The notes under the pieces are model-generated. The model had not been told where the DNA came from and searched no databases. It was given only the letters and a program-made list of their open reading frames with translations. A stretch of DNA of 64,000 nucleotides from Tropicimonas isoalkanivorans (GTDB lineage Bacteria; Pseudomonadota; Alphaproteobacteria; Rhodobacterales; Rhodobacteraceae). The position numbers and the translations under genes were made by a program. The DNA lies in contig NZ_FOLG01000003.1 in NCBI RefSeq assembly GCF_900112335.1, positions 248,001-312,000 on the forward strand, read 5' to 3'. Of this stretch, positions 25,718 to 34,748 are shown piece after piece (within the stretch, counting starts at the first letter, position 1; each line of letters opens with the position of its first letter).

Positions 25718-26695
25718 TCAGCTCAACTTGAACATCTCGGCGTGGCGGTAGCCGATGAGCGTATCCATCAGCTCGCTCTCCGCGCCAGACTGCTTTTTCG
25801 CCCGCTCCTCTCTCAGCGTATCAAGAGAGGAGACCACTCCATCGCCGAATAGGCTTTTGAGATAGTCGAGCGGAACGCGCGTTTCCTCCGTCGGTTCGCC
25901 GTTGCCGTCGATGCGCGGGGGCGCCATGGGCGGCACGTAGAACACGTTCGGCTCGGTGCCCCATTCCGGGTGGAGCGGGAGCGCGACCTTGTATTTCTCG
26001 ACCAGCAAGTGGATCGGGCCCGCCTCGTCGTCGCGGTAGCCGATCCAGCGGATGCGCCCGACGCATTGCTTCGCGCAGGCGGTGGGCAGGCCCTTTTCGA
26101 TCCGCGGATAGCAGAAGATGCACTTCTCCGATTTCGAAATTTCTTCGTTGAAATAGACCTTCTTGTAGGGGCAGGCCGTGACGCAGTAGCGGTAGCCGCG
26201 GCACCGTTCCTGATCGACCAGCACGATGCCGTCCTCCTGCCGCTTGTAGATGGCGTTCCGTGAGCAGGCCGCCAGACAGGCCGGGTTGGCGCAGTGGTTA
26301 CACAAGCGTGGAAGGTAGAAATAGTAGCTGTTGGGGTAGTCTCCCCTGCCCTCGTCCTCGTCCCAGTTCGCGCCCCAGGTGGGTTTGACGTTGGGGCGCA
26401 GCCACGGGTCGGTCCCGGTCATTAACGCTTCTTCGTAGTTGTATTCCCAGGGGATGCCGTAATCCTCAGCGATCGGCGTGATGCCGATTTTAAGGGCGCC
26501 GTCCTCGTCGAATCCGCCACCCGAATTTTGGTAGTTCCGGGGGTAGCCTGCGCCGGGGTGTGTTTCGACGTTGTTCCAGTACATGTATTCGCGGCCGTTA
26601 CGGTTGGTCCATTGCAGCTTGCAGGCCGAGGTGCAGGTCTGGCATCCGATGCACTTATTGAGGTCGAGGACCATGCTGAGTTGACGTTTGACCAT
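25718..26695 (-). CDS. Type II DMSO-reductase-family beta subunit, four Fe-S clusters
   Basis: The 325-residue protein is a NarH/DdhB-like electron-transfer subunit. Cysteine groups are C15/C18/C21/C25, C132/C135/C140/C144, C165/C171/C175 and C192/C195/C207/C211. In the third group CRGYRYC has Tyr168 where a Cys would bind, the hallmark of a [3Fe-4S] cluster in this group; NarH has Trp there. There is no leader, so it is carried across the membrane with the Tat-targeted alpha subunit. It passes electrons between alpha and the heme gamma subunit. It follows the alpha gene by 35 bp. Confidence 0.95.
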   Translation of the reverse strand: MVKRQLSMVLDLNKCIGCQTCTSACKLQWTNRNGREYMYWNNVETHPGAGYPRNYQNSGGGFDEDGALKIGITPIAEDYGIPWEYNYEEALMTGTDPWLRPNVKPTWGANWDEDEGRGDYPNSYYFYLPRLCNHCANPACLAACSRNAIYKRQEDGIVLVDQERCRGYRYCVTACPYKKVYFNEEISKSEKCIFCYPRIEKGLPTACAKQCVGRIRWIGYRDDEAGPIHLLVEKYKVALPLHPEWGTEPNVFYVPPMAPPRIDGNGEPTEETRVPLDYLKSLFGDGVVSSLDTLREERAKKQSGAESELMDTLIGYRHAEMFKLS

Positions 26696-26730
26696 GGCGG
26701 TTCACCCGTTTTTCTGATGTTGCGACCGGC

Positions 26731-29463
26731 TCAGACGGCTTCGATATCGACGCTGTTCTCGTGGGCGAGCTGGTTAGCGTTCCAGTGCCAGAGCGAGAAG
26801 TTCAGATGCCCCCAGCCGCCGACCAGTTCGAGTGGCTGCAAGAGCGTTGCCATGCAGGCGTTCATCGGCCGAAAGTTCGGAAACTGGTGCGGCTCCCAGC
26901 CGTGTTCCATCATGATCGTGTCGGTCGGAAGGCTGGGGTAGAATTTGGCCTGCGCGTAGAAATCGCTGAGCCCGTTGAAGACCCGGACATGCCCTCCGTC
27001 CACGATCCCCTTGGCGGCGGCGAGTTGCGGGTTGATGTAGATGTTGGGCTCCCCCCGCTGCAGGCGCATCATGAACTTGTTGCTGCGCCAGTTGGAGTGA
27101 ATGCCCCAGCGGGTGTGCGGCGAGTAGAACTGCAGCGGATAGTTCGAGGCATCGCGGCCCGCGTGGTGCCGCGCGGTGGGAACGGTGGACCCCAGCTTCA
27201 CGAATCGGGGATGATCCACGAAGAAGGTAATCCGACCCGTCATCGTCTTGTAGGGTGCCTTGCCCTCGGTCTGGGCGGTGAAGGCGTTATAGGGCTCGTC
27301 GGCTTTCAGTGGCTGGTTCGGCCCCCCGTCCTCGCCCATGACGAAGAAACCGCGCTCGACCCCCTCCTCCAACGTCGCCCCGGCGAATTCGGGGCCGTTC
27401 TCGACCAGCCACTTGGTGGCATCGAGATCGGTCAGGAGTGTGCCGCCCATGGTGTAGTCGTCGTGGATGGTGTGGAAGTCGCGGGTGACGTCGCCATCCT
27501 GATAGCTGGTCACGCCGCGGGCGATCGCGCGCTCCTGGATCTTCCGCGTCAGAAGCTCCATGATTTCCCAGTCCGACTTCGCCTCGCCCACCGGCTCGAC
27601 CGGCTTGGAGAAGACGTTGACGAAGCGGTGGAAGGCGACGGAGCGCAGGTCCCACGCCTCGTAATGGCTGGCCGCGGGCAGCAGGTAGTCTGCCCATTGC
27701 GCAGTGGAGTCCATGCGCACGTTTATGTCGACGAAAAGCTCCTCGACTTCCTCCAGGATGCGCTCCCGATAGGCCTCGGCGTTCTTGTTGCGGCGGAACT
27801 TGTTGTCGGCAATCGAGATCAGCCCCTTCATGTCGCCGAAGTACGGCATCCAGCCGGAGTCGATGGACTCGTCGATCATCTCCTGAAGCTCGTCGAGGTC
27901 GAACCCCGTGCGTTCCTTCAGCTTGTCGTTGTCGTAGTGCTGGCGGGAATGCTCCATCATTCCGCCGCGGACAAATTCGCCAAGGCCGCCGGCCTCCAGC
28001 CGCGGGAACTTCTTGAACTCGAACAGCGCGAGAGACAGCCACATCGGCTGGTTCCACTCGATCCAGGAGGTGTCGAGCCCGCCGGTCTTTCCGCCGTGCC
28101 CCGTCAGCGCCAGCATCAGCGACAGGGCCCAACTGGTGTAGATGCCGTTGGAATAGCGCCCGACGTTGAAGCCGGTCATCAGCAGCGCCTTCCTGGCCTT
28201 GGCGAAGGTCTCCGCCTCCGCGCGGACCACGCCGGCCCCGATGCCGGTGATCGCCGCCGTCTCTTCGGGCGGGTATTTCGCCGCCTCCGCCTTCACCTTT
28301 TCGAAGACGGTGGTGACGGGAATGCCCTCCACCTCGAAAGTCCCTTCGAGCGCCGGGTCGACCTCGCCCAGTTCGAGCGTCTTGTCCTCCGATCCCATCG
28401 AGCCCTTTACCTTAACGGCCGCGCCGGTCTTGGTGTCCCAGTGGTAGAAGACCTGGTCGGAGCCGCCGTCATCGAGGTCGGCCTCGCGCAGGAGCATGCC
28501 GGTATCGGTCCGAACAAGGATCGGCAGGTCGGATTGCTCCTTCATGAAGGCCTCGTTGTAGAGCTTGCCTTCGATAATGACGTTGACCATGGACATCGCG
28601 AGGAACGGGTCGGCGCCCTGCTTCACCGGCATCCAGAGATCGGCGTGAATTGACGAGGGGTTATAGTCCGGCGCAACCGAGACAACCCGCGCGCCGTTCC
28701 ATTTGGCTTCCCAGATGTAATGTGCGTCCGGAATGCGGGTCACATTCGGGTTGAAGAGCAACATCATGATGTAGTCGGCATCGAACCAGGCGTCCGACGT
28801 GAAGCTCTCCAGCGCGTTGCCGTAGGCCAGGTGCGCGCCGGTGTTAAGGTCCCCCACGTCGGTGAAGATGTCCAGCTGGACCCCGCCCACCAGGGAGGCG
28901 AAGCGGTAGGGCGCGGCCAGCCGGACCATCGACAGGTTGCCCGACCCGGTGTGAGTCATCAGCTTTCCGGGACCATGCTCTTCGTAGATGTCGATGATCT
29001 TGTCGGCGATCTCCTCGGTCGCCTGGTCCCAACTGATGCGCTGCCACTTGCCTTCGCCGCGCGCGCCGGCCCGTTTCATCGGGTACCGCAGGCGGTCCGC
29101 CTCATACATCGAAGTGGAATGGACCGACCCCTTCTGGCAGCCACGTGGGTTGGCGTCGGGCACATTTGGGTTGATCTGCGGATACTTCGCGAGCTGTTCC
29201 TCGCGGATCACAATGCCATCCTTCACGTAGACGTCGAAGGCGCAGTTGCCGAGGCAGTTGATGCAGTGGGCGGCCTTGCCGATGGAGTCCCAGGAAAACT
29301 CGTTGCGGTAGAGATCCTCCCAGTCCCGGTAGGGATAGTCTTCCTCCAGTGTGTCGCCAATCGGCTCGAGCCGATTGAGCGCCCAGCCGCGGCTCCCCAT
29401 GAAAAGGCCCGCGCCCACAAGCGACGAGCGCTGCATCAGTTCCCGGCGTGTCCAACGAAGCAT
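26731..29463 (-). CDS. Type II DMSO-reductase-family molybdopterin catalytic subunit
   Basis: The 910-residue protein starts at ATG 29463 behind GGAGGAGGAACC; the frame extends to 29700 but the extension has no homology. A Tat leader (TRRELMQRSSLVGAGLF) is followed by the FS0 cluster pattern H66-x3-C70-x3-C74-x34-C109, diagnostic of type II enzymes, and GDLNTG, whose Asp205 aligns with the expected Mo ligand. The family comprises dimethylsulfide, ethylbenzene, p-cymene and steroid C25 dehydrogenases and selenate, chlorate and perchlorate reductases. The A-B-D-C order matches ddh, ser and clr. The substrate is not decidable from sequence; DMS oxidation fits a marine roseobacter best. Confidence 0.93.
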   Translation of the reverse strand: MLRWTRRELMQRSSLVGAGLFMGSRGWALNRLEPIGDTLEEDYPYRDWEDLYRNEFSWDSIGKAAHCINCLGNCAFDVYVKDGIVIREEQLAKYPQINPNVPDANPRGCQKGSVHSTSMYEADRLRYPMKRAGARGEGKWQRISWDQATEEIADKIIDIYEEHGPGKLMTHTGSGNLSMVRLAAPYRFASLVGGVQLDIFTDVGDLNTGAHLAYGNALESFTSDAWFDADYIMMLLFNPNVTRIPDAHYIWEAKWNGARVVSVAPDYNPSSIHADLWMPVKQGADPFLAMSMVNVIIEGKLYNEAFMKEQSDLPILVRTDTGMLLREADLDDGGSDQVFYHWDTKTGAAVKVKGSMGSEDKTLELGEVDPALEGTFEVEGIPVTTVFEKVKAEAAKYPPEETAAITGIGAGVVRAEAETFAKARKALLMTGFNVGRYSNGIYTSWALSLMLALTGHGGKTGGLDTSWIEWNQPMWLSLALFEFKKFPRLEAGGLGEFVRGGMMEHSRQHYDNDKLKERTGFDLDELQEMIDESIDSGWMPYFGDMKGLISIADNKFRRNKNAEAYRERILEEVEELFVDINVRMDSTAQWADYLLPAASHYEAWDLRSVAFHRFVNVFSKPVEPVGEAKSDWEIMELLTRKIQERAIARGVTSYQDGDVTRDFHTIHDDYTMGGTLLTDLDATKWLVENGPEFAGATLEEGVERGFFVMGEDGGPNQPLKADEPYNAFTAQTEGKAPYKTMTGRITFFVDHPRFVKLGSTVPTARHHAGRDASNYPLQFYSPHTRWGIHSNWRSNKFMMRLQRGEPNIYINPQLAAAKGIVDGGHVRVFNGLSDFYAQAKFYPSLPTDTIMMEHGWEPHQFPNFRPMNACMATLLQPLELVGGWGHLNFSLWHWNANQLAHENSVDIEAV

Positions 29464-29592
29464 GGTTCCTCCTCCCACCGCGCTCCGCGTTCGCCGGGCC
29501 CGCATTCGAGGGGCAATGGCTGGCGCGGTGCTGGCCTTCTTCGCTTTGAAGGTCAGCGTAGACCTGGGAGTGAGGCTTCGTGTTTGAGGTGA

Positions 29593-29618
29593 TGTAAGAG
29601 TTTGTAATCGAATTGTAA
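29593..29618. promoter_or_regulatory. Three TGTAA direct repeats spaced 10 and 11 bp
   Basis: TGTAA occurs at 29593-29597, 29603-29607 and 29614-29618, one helical turn apart, in the 274-bp gap between the divergent molybdoenzyme operon (start 29463) and sensor kinase (start 29738). Same-face direct repeats of this spacing are the usual binding layout of OmpR/TorR-type regulators, and one is encoded at 32077. It is thus a strong candidate operator for both transcripts. Confidence 0.55.
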
Positions 29619-29737
29619 CAGAAATAGCCTGCTCGCTTGCCGTAGCGTCGACCCTCCGCCTATGCTTGCCCGAGGAGGAGGACGGGGGCGCCAGCGGCAC
29701 AAGCCGCGTTCACTCCGCGTGTCCCCCCGCAAGGCTC

Positions 29738-32077
29738 ATGGCGCGAACCGAGGACTTATCCGAAGCCATCAGGCAGCAGAGCGACGCATTGGTCGATGCG
29801 GCCATCGTCCGCGCGAAGAGCCATGGCTATGCGCGTTACACCACAACGATACGTGCAGCTTGGGAGGAGGCGGTGGCGTGTGTCACCGAAGAGCTTACCG
29901 GCTATCTTTTCGATGCCGAAACAGCATCGAGCGGGCCCTTTGCCAACACGAACTATGCCGGCGATCCTCGCTTCGCGCGTATGCGCGAGGTGGCAATCCG
30001 CCACCGCGCCAATGGGGTGACACTGCAACTCTATCTCGGGTTCCTGAAGCATTTTCGCGAGGTCTATCTCGAGCTGATCGGACCGGCCGGGGGCGATCCG
30101 GAGATCGCGCGCAGCCGCGACGAGGTGCGCGGATTCTTCGATCTGGCAGAGCTTTCCATCGCGTCGGACTGGGCGGACGCTACCGACGACGTGAAGCTGC
30201 GCGACCTGCAGATGCGCAATCGAGCAGTCACCCTGGAAAAGGACCGCTACTTCTCCGTCTTCGAAAGCCTGCGCGACCCGGCCTTCCTGCTTGACCGCGA
30301 AAAGAAGCTGATTACCGGCAACCAGGCGGCGGCAGAGATCTTCGTCGGCGAGGCGGGCGCAGGCGAGATCGCCTATCTGAGCGCGATGCGCGCGCGCCGT
30401 GCGCCGTTGGAGGAGGCGTTGAAGGGCCTCGACCTTTGGAACGTGGATCAGCCCGAGGGCAAGAACGCCCTCTGGATCGACACCCGGCATGGGCGCCTCT
30501 GCTTCGACGCCCGCGTCCGGCAAATCCACGACGCGGTTGAGAACCTGCGCCTAGGCTACGTCGTCATCCTTCACGACGTTACCGAACATCGTCGCGCGAC
30601 CGACGAGGCTCAACGGGCGCAACGGGCGATGTCGCAGTTTCTGGCCACGATGAGCCACGAGATCCGCACACCATTGCACGGCGTCCTGGGCGCTGCCGGT
30701 CTCTTGCGCGCGGCCGAGCCAGATCGGGTCGAGGTTTACCGGGACGCGATAGAAGGGGCCGGGCGGCATCTGCTTCAAACGCTCAACAAGGTGCTGGACT
30801 ACTCCCGCCTCGAAGCGCGTCCGCCAGCGCCGACGCCCCGCGTGGTCGAATTGCGCTCGGTGCTCGCAGACTACGCAGGCTTCGCAGCGACCCTGGCGCG
30901 AAATGCCGGGGTCGAGTGCCGGCTCGAGACCTCGAACCGCCTGCCCGCTTGGGTGGAAATCGACTGGGAGATGACTCAGCAGGTACTGACAAACCTGATC
31001 TCCAATGCTGCCCGCCACTCCCGCGGCGACATCGCGCTATCTGTCCGACGTCGGGACCGGAAAGGCCGCCCGCCGGTCCTCAGGTTCGAGGTGGCCGACA
31101 GCGGCCCCGGCGTCCCCCCGGAAGTCGCGGAGGCGCTCTTCGAACCCTTCGGCGCAGTGACGCCGGGCCGGGGTGAAACGTCGGGCTCCGGCCTGGGGCT
31201 CGCCATCTCCCGCCGCCTGGTGACATCGATGGGGGGCGAGATCGGGTTCCGCAACCATCGATTGGGCGCAACGTTCTGGTTCGACGTGCCACTGGTGCCC
31301 GCCGCCCCTGCGGAAACTGTCACGCTGGCCTCTCACTCTGGGGCCCCGGCTCTTTCCCTCGCCGGCCTCCATTGTCTCGTGGTCGACGACGACGCCGTTA
31401 GCCAGTTCGTGGTCCTGGAGAACCTCCGCCGTCTGAATGTCGCCGCCGTTGAGGCCGGCTCTATCGCGACAGCATTGAAATTGGCCGAAACACAGGCTTT
31501 CGATATCTTCATCCTCGACTATCACCTGCCGGACGGAGACGGCATCGACCTTCTGGTGGAGCTTCGTCGACGCGGGAAAGTGCGCGAGGGGGCGCGATGC
31601 ATTTCGCTCACCGCCAATGCCGAATTGATCTCCGGCGGCGCGGGTGGCGATCCAGCGCCATTCGACGCGGTGGTGCCCAAACCCGCGGACGCGGACTCGC
31701 TGCTGAAAGCGTTGACCGGCGAGCAACGGCAGCCGGGCGCCACGGCTCCGCATATCGATATGGACGGAATCTCGCCCTCCGTGGTTCATGCGATGGTGGA
31801 AGCGTTCGAGAGCCAATGGCACGGCGACTACGCTGCCTTTCTGAGGGCCCTCGATGACCGCGATCCCGCCGCGGCGGCCAAGATCGCACACCGGTTGGCC
31901 AGCAGCTGCGCGACACTCGGCCTGATCGATATCGCCGATGTACTGAAGGCCTTCGAATCGGGATGCCGCGGCCGCGCGCCCATCAACGACTTCGCCCCCT
32001 GGAGGCACCGATTGCTGCCGCTCCTGAGCACGGCCCCTGCCCGCGCCGCCGCGATGTCGCACGCGCAGGTGTCGTGA
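29738..32077 (+). CDS. Soluble hybrid sensor kinase with receiver and Hpt (TorS-like phosphorelay)
   Basis: The 779-residue protein has an N-terminal helical sensor region (about 1-150), a PAS-like segment, HisKA with H307 in ATMSHEIRTPLHG, an HATPase domain (ADSGPGVP, GSGLGLAISRRL), a receiver with D594 in IFILDYHLPDGDG, and a C-terminal Hpt with H718 in KIAHRLASSCATLG. This is the domain order of TorS/ArcB-type tripartite kinases, but no transmembrane helix is visible, so it should sense a cytosolic signal. The frame opens at 29666; ATG 29738 follows AAGG. It overlaps the response regulator by one base and is divergent from the molybdoenzyme operon it probably controls. Confidence 0.9.
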   Translation: MARTEDLSEAIRQQSDALVDAAIVRAKSHGYARYTTTIRAAWEEAVACVTEELTGYLFDAETASSGPFANTNYAGDPRFARMREVAIRHRANGVTLQLYLGFLKHFREVYLELIGPAGGDPEIARSRDEVRGFFDLAELSIASDWADATDDVKLRDLQMRNRAVTLEKDRYFSVFESLRDPAFLLDREKKLITGNQAAAEIFVGEAGAGEIAYLSAMRARRAPLEEALKGLDLWNVDQPEGKNALWIDTRHGRLCFDARVRQIHDAVENLRLGYVVILHDVTEHRRATDEAQRAQRAMSQFLATMSHEIRTPLHGVLGAAGLLRAAEPDRVEVYRDAIEGAGRHLLQTLNKVLDYSRLEARPPAPTPRVVELRSVLADYAGFAATLARNAGVECRLETSNRLPAWVEIDWEMTQQVLTNLISNAARHSRGDIALSVRRRDRKGRPPVLRFEVADSGPGVPPEVAEALFEPFGAVTPGRGETSGSGLGLAISRRLVTSMGGEIGFRNHRLGATFWFDVPLVPAAPAETVTLASHSGAPALSLAGLHCLVVDDDAVSQFVVLENLRRLNVAAVEAGSIATALKLAETQAFDIFILDYHLPDGDGIDLLVELRRRGKVREGARCISLTANAELISGGAGGDPAPFDAVVPKPADADSLLKALTGEQRQPGATAPHIDMDGISPSVVHAMVEAFESQWHGDYAAFLRALDDRDPAAAAKIAHRLASSCATLGLIDIADVLKAFESGCRGRAPINDFAPWRHRLLPLLSTAPARAAAMSHAQVS

Positions 32078-32838
32078 TGGGCCATGACAAGAGCCGCATC
32101 CTGATCGTAGACGACGATGCCGTCACCCGGGCGATGCTGCGCGGCATTCTTGGCGAGGCAGGGCATCAGGTCGGCGAAGCGAAAACCTCGGTCGAGGCCA
32201 AGGCAGCCTTGAACAACACCGCCTGGGACCTGGTCTTGCTCGACCGGCGGTTGCCGGATGGCGACGGGCTCTTGCTCATCCGGCGGATCCAGGAATCCCG
32301 CGGTTGCCCGATCATCGTGCTGTCGGTCTTGGGGGACGAACAGGATCGAATGTTGGGGCTTGGGCTCGGCGCGATCGACTACATAACCAAGCCATTTAAC
32401 GCCAACGAGATCCGGGTCCGCATCCGAAACCTTCTCGCCGCAGATAGACGGCCGCTCCAAGTGGCAACCGGCGACCAGATCGCCCATGGACCATTCTGCC
32501 TGCGGCAGGCGACGCGGCAATTGCTGGTCGACGGCAGGACCGTGCGCCTCAGCCCCTCTGAAGCGCGGCTCCTGGCAATCTTCCTCACCCATGCTGGGGA
32601 GGTTCTGGATCGTTCGCGCCTGACGCCCCCGATTTGTGGCCGGGATTGGTCCTACGAGGACCGAGCCATCGACGTGCTCGTGGCCCGTCTGCGAAAGCGG
32701 ATCGAGGCCGATCCGAAGAACCCGCAATGGATTATCACCGTGCACGGCGACGGCTATTGTTTTCTCGATGCGACGGCAGAGGACGCATCAGAGCACCTCA
32801 AACGACTGGAGGCATCTGAAGGGGCCCTGTCACGTTAG
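32077..32838 (+). CDS. OmpR/TorR-family response regulator
   Basis: This 253-residue regulator has a receiver domain (acidic pocket in ILIVDDDAV; phospho-acceptor D56 in DLVLLDRRLPDGDG; YITKPF lysine) and a C-terminal winged helix ending in RAIDVLVARLRKRIE and WIITVHGDGYCF. ATG 32077 shares one base with the kinase stop (TGATG); GTG 32074 is also in frame. With the upstream Hpt-containing kinase it forms a TorS-TorR-like relay. The TGTAA repeats at 29593-29618 are the most likely binding site, so it probably controls the divergent molybdoenzyme genes and its own operon. Confidence 0.92.
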   Translation: MGHDKSRILIVDDDAVTRAMLRGILGEAGHQVGEAKTSVEAKAALNNTAWDLVLLDRRLPDGDGLLLIRRIQESRGCPIIVLSVLGDEQDRMLGLGLGAIDYITKPFNANEIRVRIRNLLAADRRPLQVATGDQIAHGPFCLRQATRQLLVDGRTVRLSPSEARLLAIFLTHAGEVLDRSRLTPPICGRDWSYEDRAIDVLVARLRKRIEADPKNPQWIITVHGDGYCFLDATAEDASEHLKRLEASEGALSR

Positions 32839-32927
32839 ACCGGAGGCTTAGAAACGCTGTACAAGTTTGATACGGGACCGGTTTGGCCTCGGGCATCCTC
32901 TGCCTCTGGCCACCTCGTTCCATAAGA

Positions 32928-33608
32928 TCAAAGCGCAACCCTGACCGCTTCGCGCAATTCCGGGTGCAGGACCCAGTTTCCCGGATCCTCTTCGTCTCGC
33001 GGCTCGGCGCGGAACCCGAGGAGGTATGTCCCTTCCGTTTCAGTCCCAGGCGAAACCGTTTCCACGGATAGGTAGCTGGCGATCAGCAGGTTCGCGCTGG
33101 CAAAGGACCGGTTGGCGGACGCTTGGGACTTGTACCCGGCAGCGTAGGCCATGCGCGCGTCGGTCAATCCCTCTTCGCCGGCCAGCGACAATGCCATCAG
33201 CATCGCACGCTGCGGGCGCGACAAGGCGATCTGACCGATCGCTTCGCGGTATTCCTCGGTGCTTGGCACGGAAGAGCCGGTTCGTGAGTCCGTCCGGCGT
33301 TCCTCGGTTCTGCGGCTTTCCCGCGCATCGATGACGTCGTGCAGGGCCGCAATAGCGGCCTCTTCGGTGGCGCCGCGCGCCTCGGCGATCAGCCCGCGCG
33401 ATTGCGTCGGCGGTTTGGGGAATGCGCGCGCAATGAATTCCCCGGCAAGCTGGCCGGACTTTATCTGGTATCTGCCATGCTCACCGACGAGGATCGCAGC
33501 GGCTTTCTTTTCCTGCTTGCGCTCCTTTGTCTTCGTCTTCGACTTTGCCATTCCCTTGAAAAGGTCATGCCCCATATCTGATTGGCTTGCTGTAACGGAA
33601 CGTGTCAT
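32928..33608 (-). CDS. Unrecognised protein, possible AAGYK-type C-terminal domain
   Basis: I do not recognise this 226-residue protein. A Lys/Glu-rich segment (SKTKTKERKQEKK) lies near residues 22-35, a middle region follows, and the C-terminal half reads SRPQRAMLMALSLAGEEGLTDARMAYAAGYKSQASANRSFASANLLI. This weakly recalls the AAGYKNYxAAN segment in the C-terminal part of some HNH-nuclease-associated proteins. The catalytic part of a nuclease is absent. ATG 33608 follows GGAGAGGA; the longer frame would overlap the desaturase. It lies 47 bp downstream of the desaturase gene. Confidence 0.6.
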   Translation of the reverse strand: MTRSVTASQSDMGHDLFKGMAKSKTKTKERKQEKKAAAILVGEHGRYQIKSGQLAGEFIARAFPKPPTQSRGLIAEARGATEEAAIAALHDVIDARESRRTEERRTDSRTGSSVPSTEEYREAIGQIALSRPQRAMLMALSLAGEEGLTDARMAYAAGYKSQASANRSFASANLLIASYLSVETVSPGTETEGTYLLGFRAEPRDEEDPGNWVLHPELREAVRVAL

Positions 33609-33655
33609 CGTCGATCCTCTCCGGGATGGTGAAATTTCATGTCTTTTGCGACCGG

Positions 33656-34741
33656 CTACGCCGGCAGCTGCCGCGCCTCGGCGAAGGAAACGAGCCGTCG
33701 GCCCCTTTCGTCCCAGAGCGCGAGGGTTGCGCAATGCAGGCTTTCTCGCAGCGTGAGGCGCCCAGCATTGGCGAGCACCTCATGATCCCTTAGGACTTCG
33801 GACAAACGGTAGAACGGGATCCTGCTCGCCAGATGGTGGACGTGATGGACTCCGATATTGGCCGTGATCCAGTTCAGGACCGGCGGCAACACATAGTGAG
33901 ACGAACCGTGGAAGGCGGCGTCCTGCACCGACCAATCCTCATTGCCCGCCCAGGATGTCTCCTCGAACTGGTGTTGGACGTAGAACAGCCACATGCCGGC
34001 CGAGGCTGCGAGCATCATCATCGGCAGGTACACGCAGAGCAGAACCTGCGCGCCGCCAAGCAGATACAGCCCACCTAGCATGGCCAGGATTGCTGCATCC
34101 GTGCCAAGCGCACTGGCCCAGGCGCGCCACCCGGATCGCATGAGACCCAGAGGAATACGGTTCTGCAGGAAAAAACTGTAGAAAGGGATCACCCCGAACA
34201 GGATCGCAGGATGCCGTACCAGTCGATAGAGGACGCGCCCGGCGAGCGGTTTCGCGCGGTATTCCGCAACTGTGAGCGTCGGGATGTCTCCAACACCGCG
34301 GCGGTCTAGATTTCCGGTCGTGGCATGGTGAATGGCGTGGTTTCTTCGCCAAACGGCATAAGGGGTCAGGGTCAGCACGCCGATCGTACGGCCAACCCAA
34401 TCATTCCATCGGCGGCCGCCAAAGAAAGCGCCATGACCACAATCGTGCTGGATCATGAAAAGACGGACCACGAAGGCCGCGTTCGTCAGCGACAGCGCGA
34501 CAGCGATCCAAGGGCTGACCGCGAGAGCCGTCCACGCGGCGGCAAAGATTGCCAAGAAAGGCAGCGCGGTCACACCCAATTCCAAGCGGCTTCGCGCCGG
34601 GTTCGGGGTGCGATATGCTGCGAGACTTCGCGTCCATTCGGCCGCTCCACCAGGGGTGGCGGCCGGATCAGGTTCGCGTGCGTGAGGGGTGCGCCGCCGC
34701 GTTTGACCGGTTTCCGGGCGCCCCTCAGGACGCCCGGTCAA
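33656..34741 (-). CDS. Membrane fatty acid desaturase
   Basis: The 361-residue integral membrane protein has the three histidine boxes of the acyl-lipid/acyl-CoA desaturase family (HDCGH, HAIHH and HHVHH) between hydrophobic segments such as LPFLAIFAAAWTALAV and MMMLAASAGMWLFYV. These bind the di-iron centre that inserts a double bond into fatty acyl chains. The only start upstream of conserved sequence is TTG 34741, so the N-terminus is tentative. It begins 7 bp after the cold-shock gene on the same strand, suggesting joint cold-responsive expression and membrane-fluidity adjustment. Confidence 0.88.
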   Translation of the reverse strand: MTGRPEGRPETGQTRRRTPHAREPDPAATPGGAAEWTRSLAAYRTPNPARSRLELGVTALPFLAIFAAAWTALAVSPWIAVALSLTNAAFVVRLFMIQHDCGHGAFFGGRRWNDWVGRTIGVLTLTPYAVWRRNHAIHHATTGNLDRRGVGDIPTLTVAEYRAKPLAGRVLYRLVRHPAILFGVIPFYSFFLQNRIPLGLMRSGWRAWASALGTDAAILAMLGGLYLLGGAQVLLCVYLPMMMLAASAGMWLFYVQHQFEETSWAGNEDWSVQDAAFHGSSHYVLPPVLNWITANIGVHHVHHLASRIPFYRLSEVLRDHEVLANAGRLTLRESLHCATLALWDERGRRLVSFAEARQLPA

Positions 34742-34748
34742 AGTCGGG

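Noticed and set aside
26761-28653. Plus-strand 630-codon open frame inside the molybdoenzyme alpha gene
   Set aside because: Antisense to a well-conserved catalytic subunit, and shows no recognisable domain or ribosome binding site.
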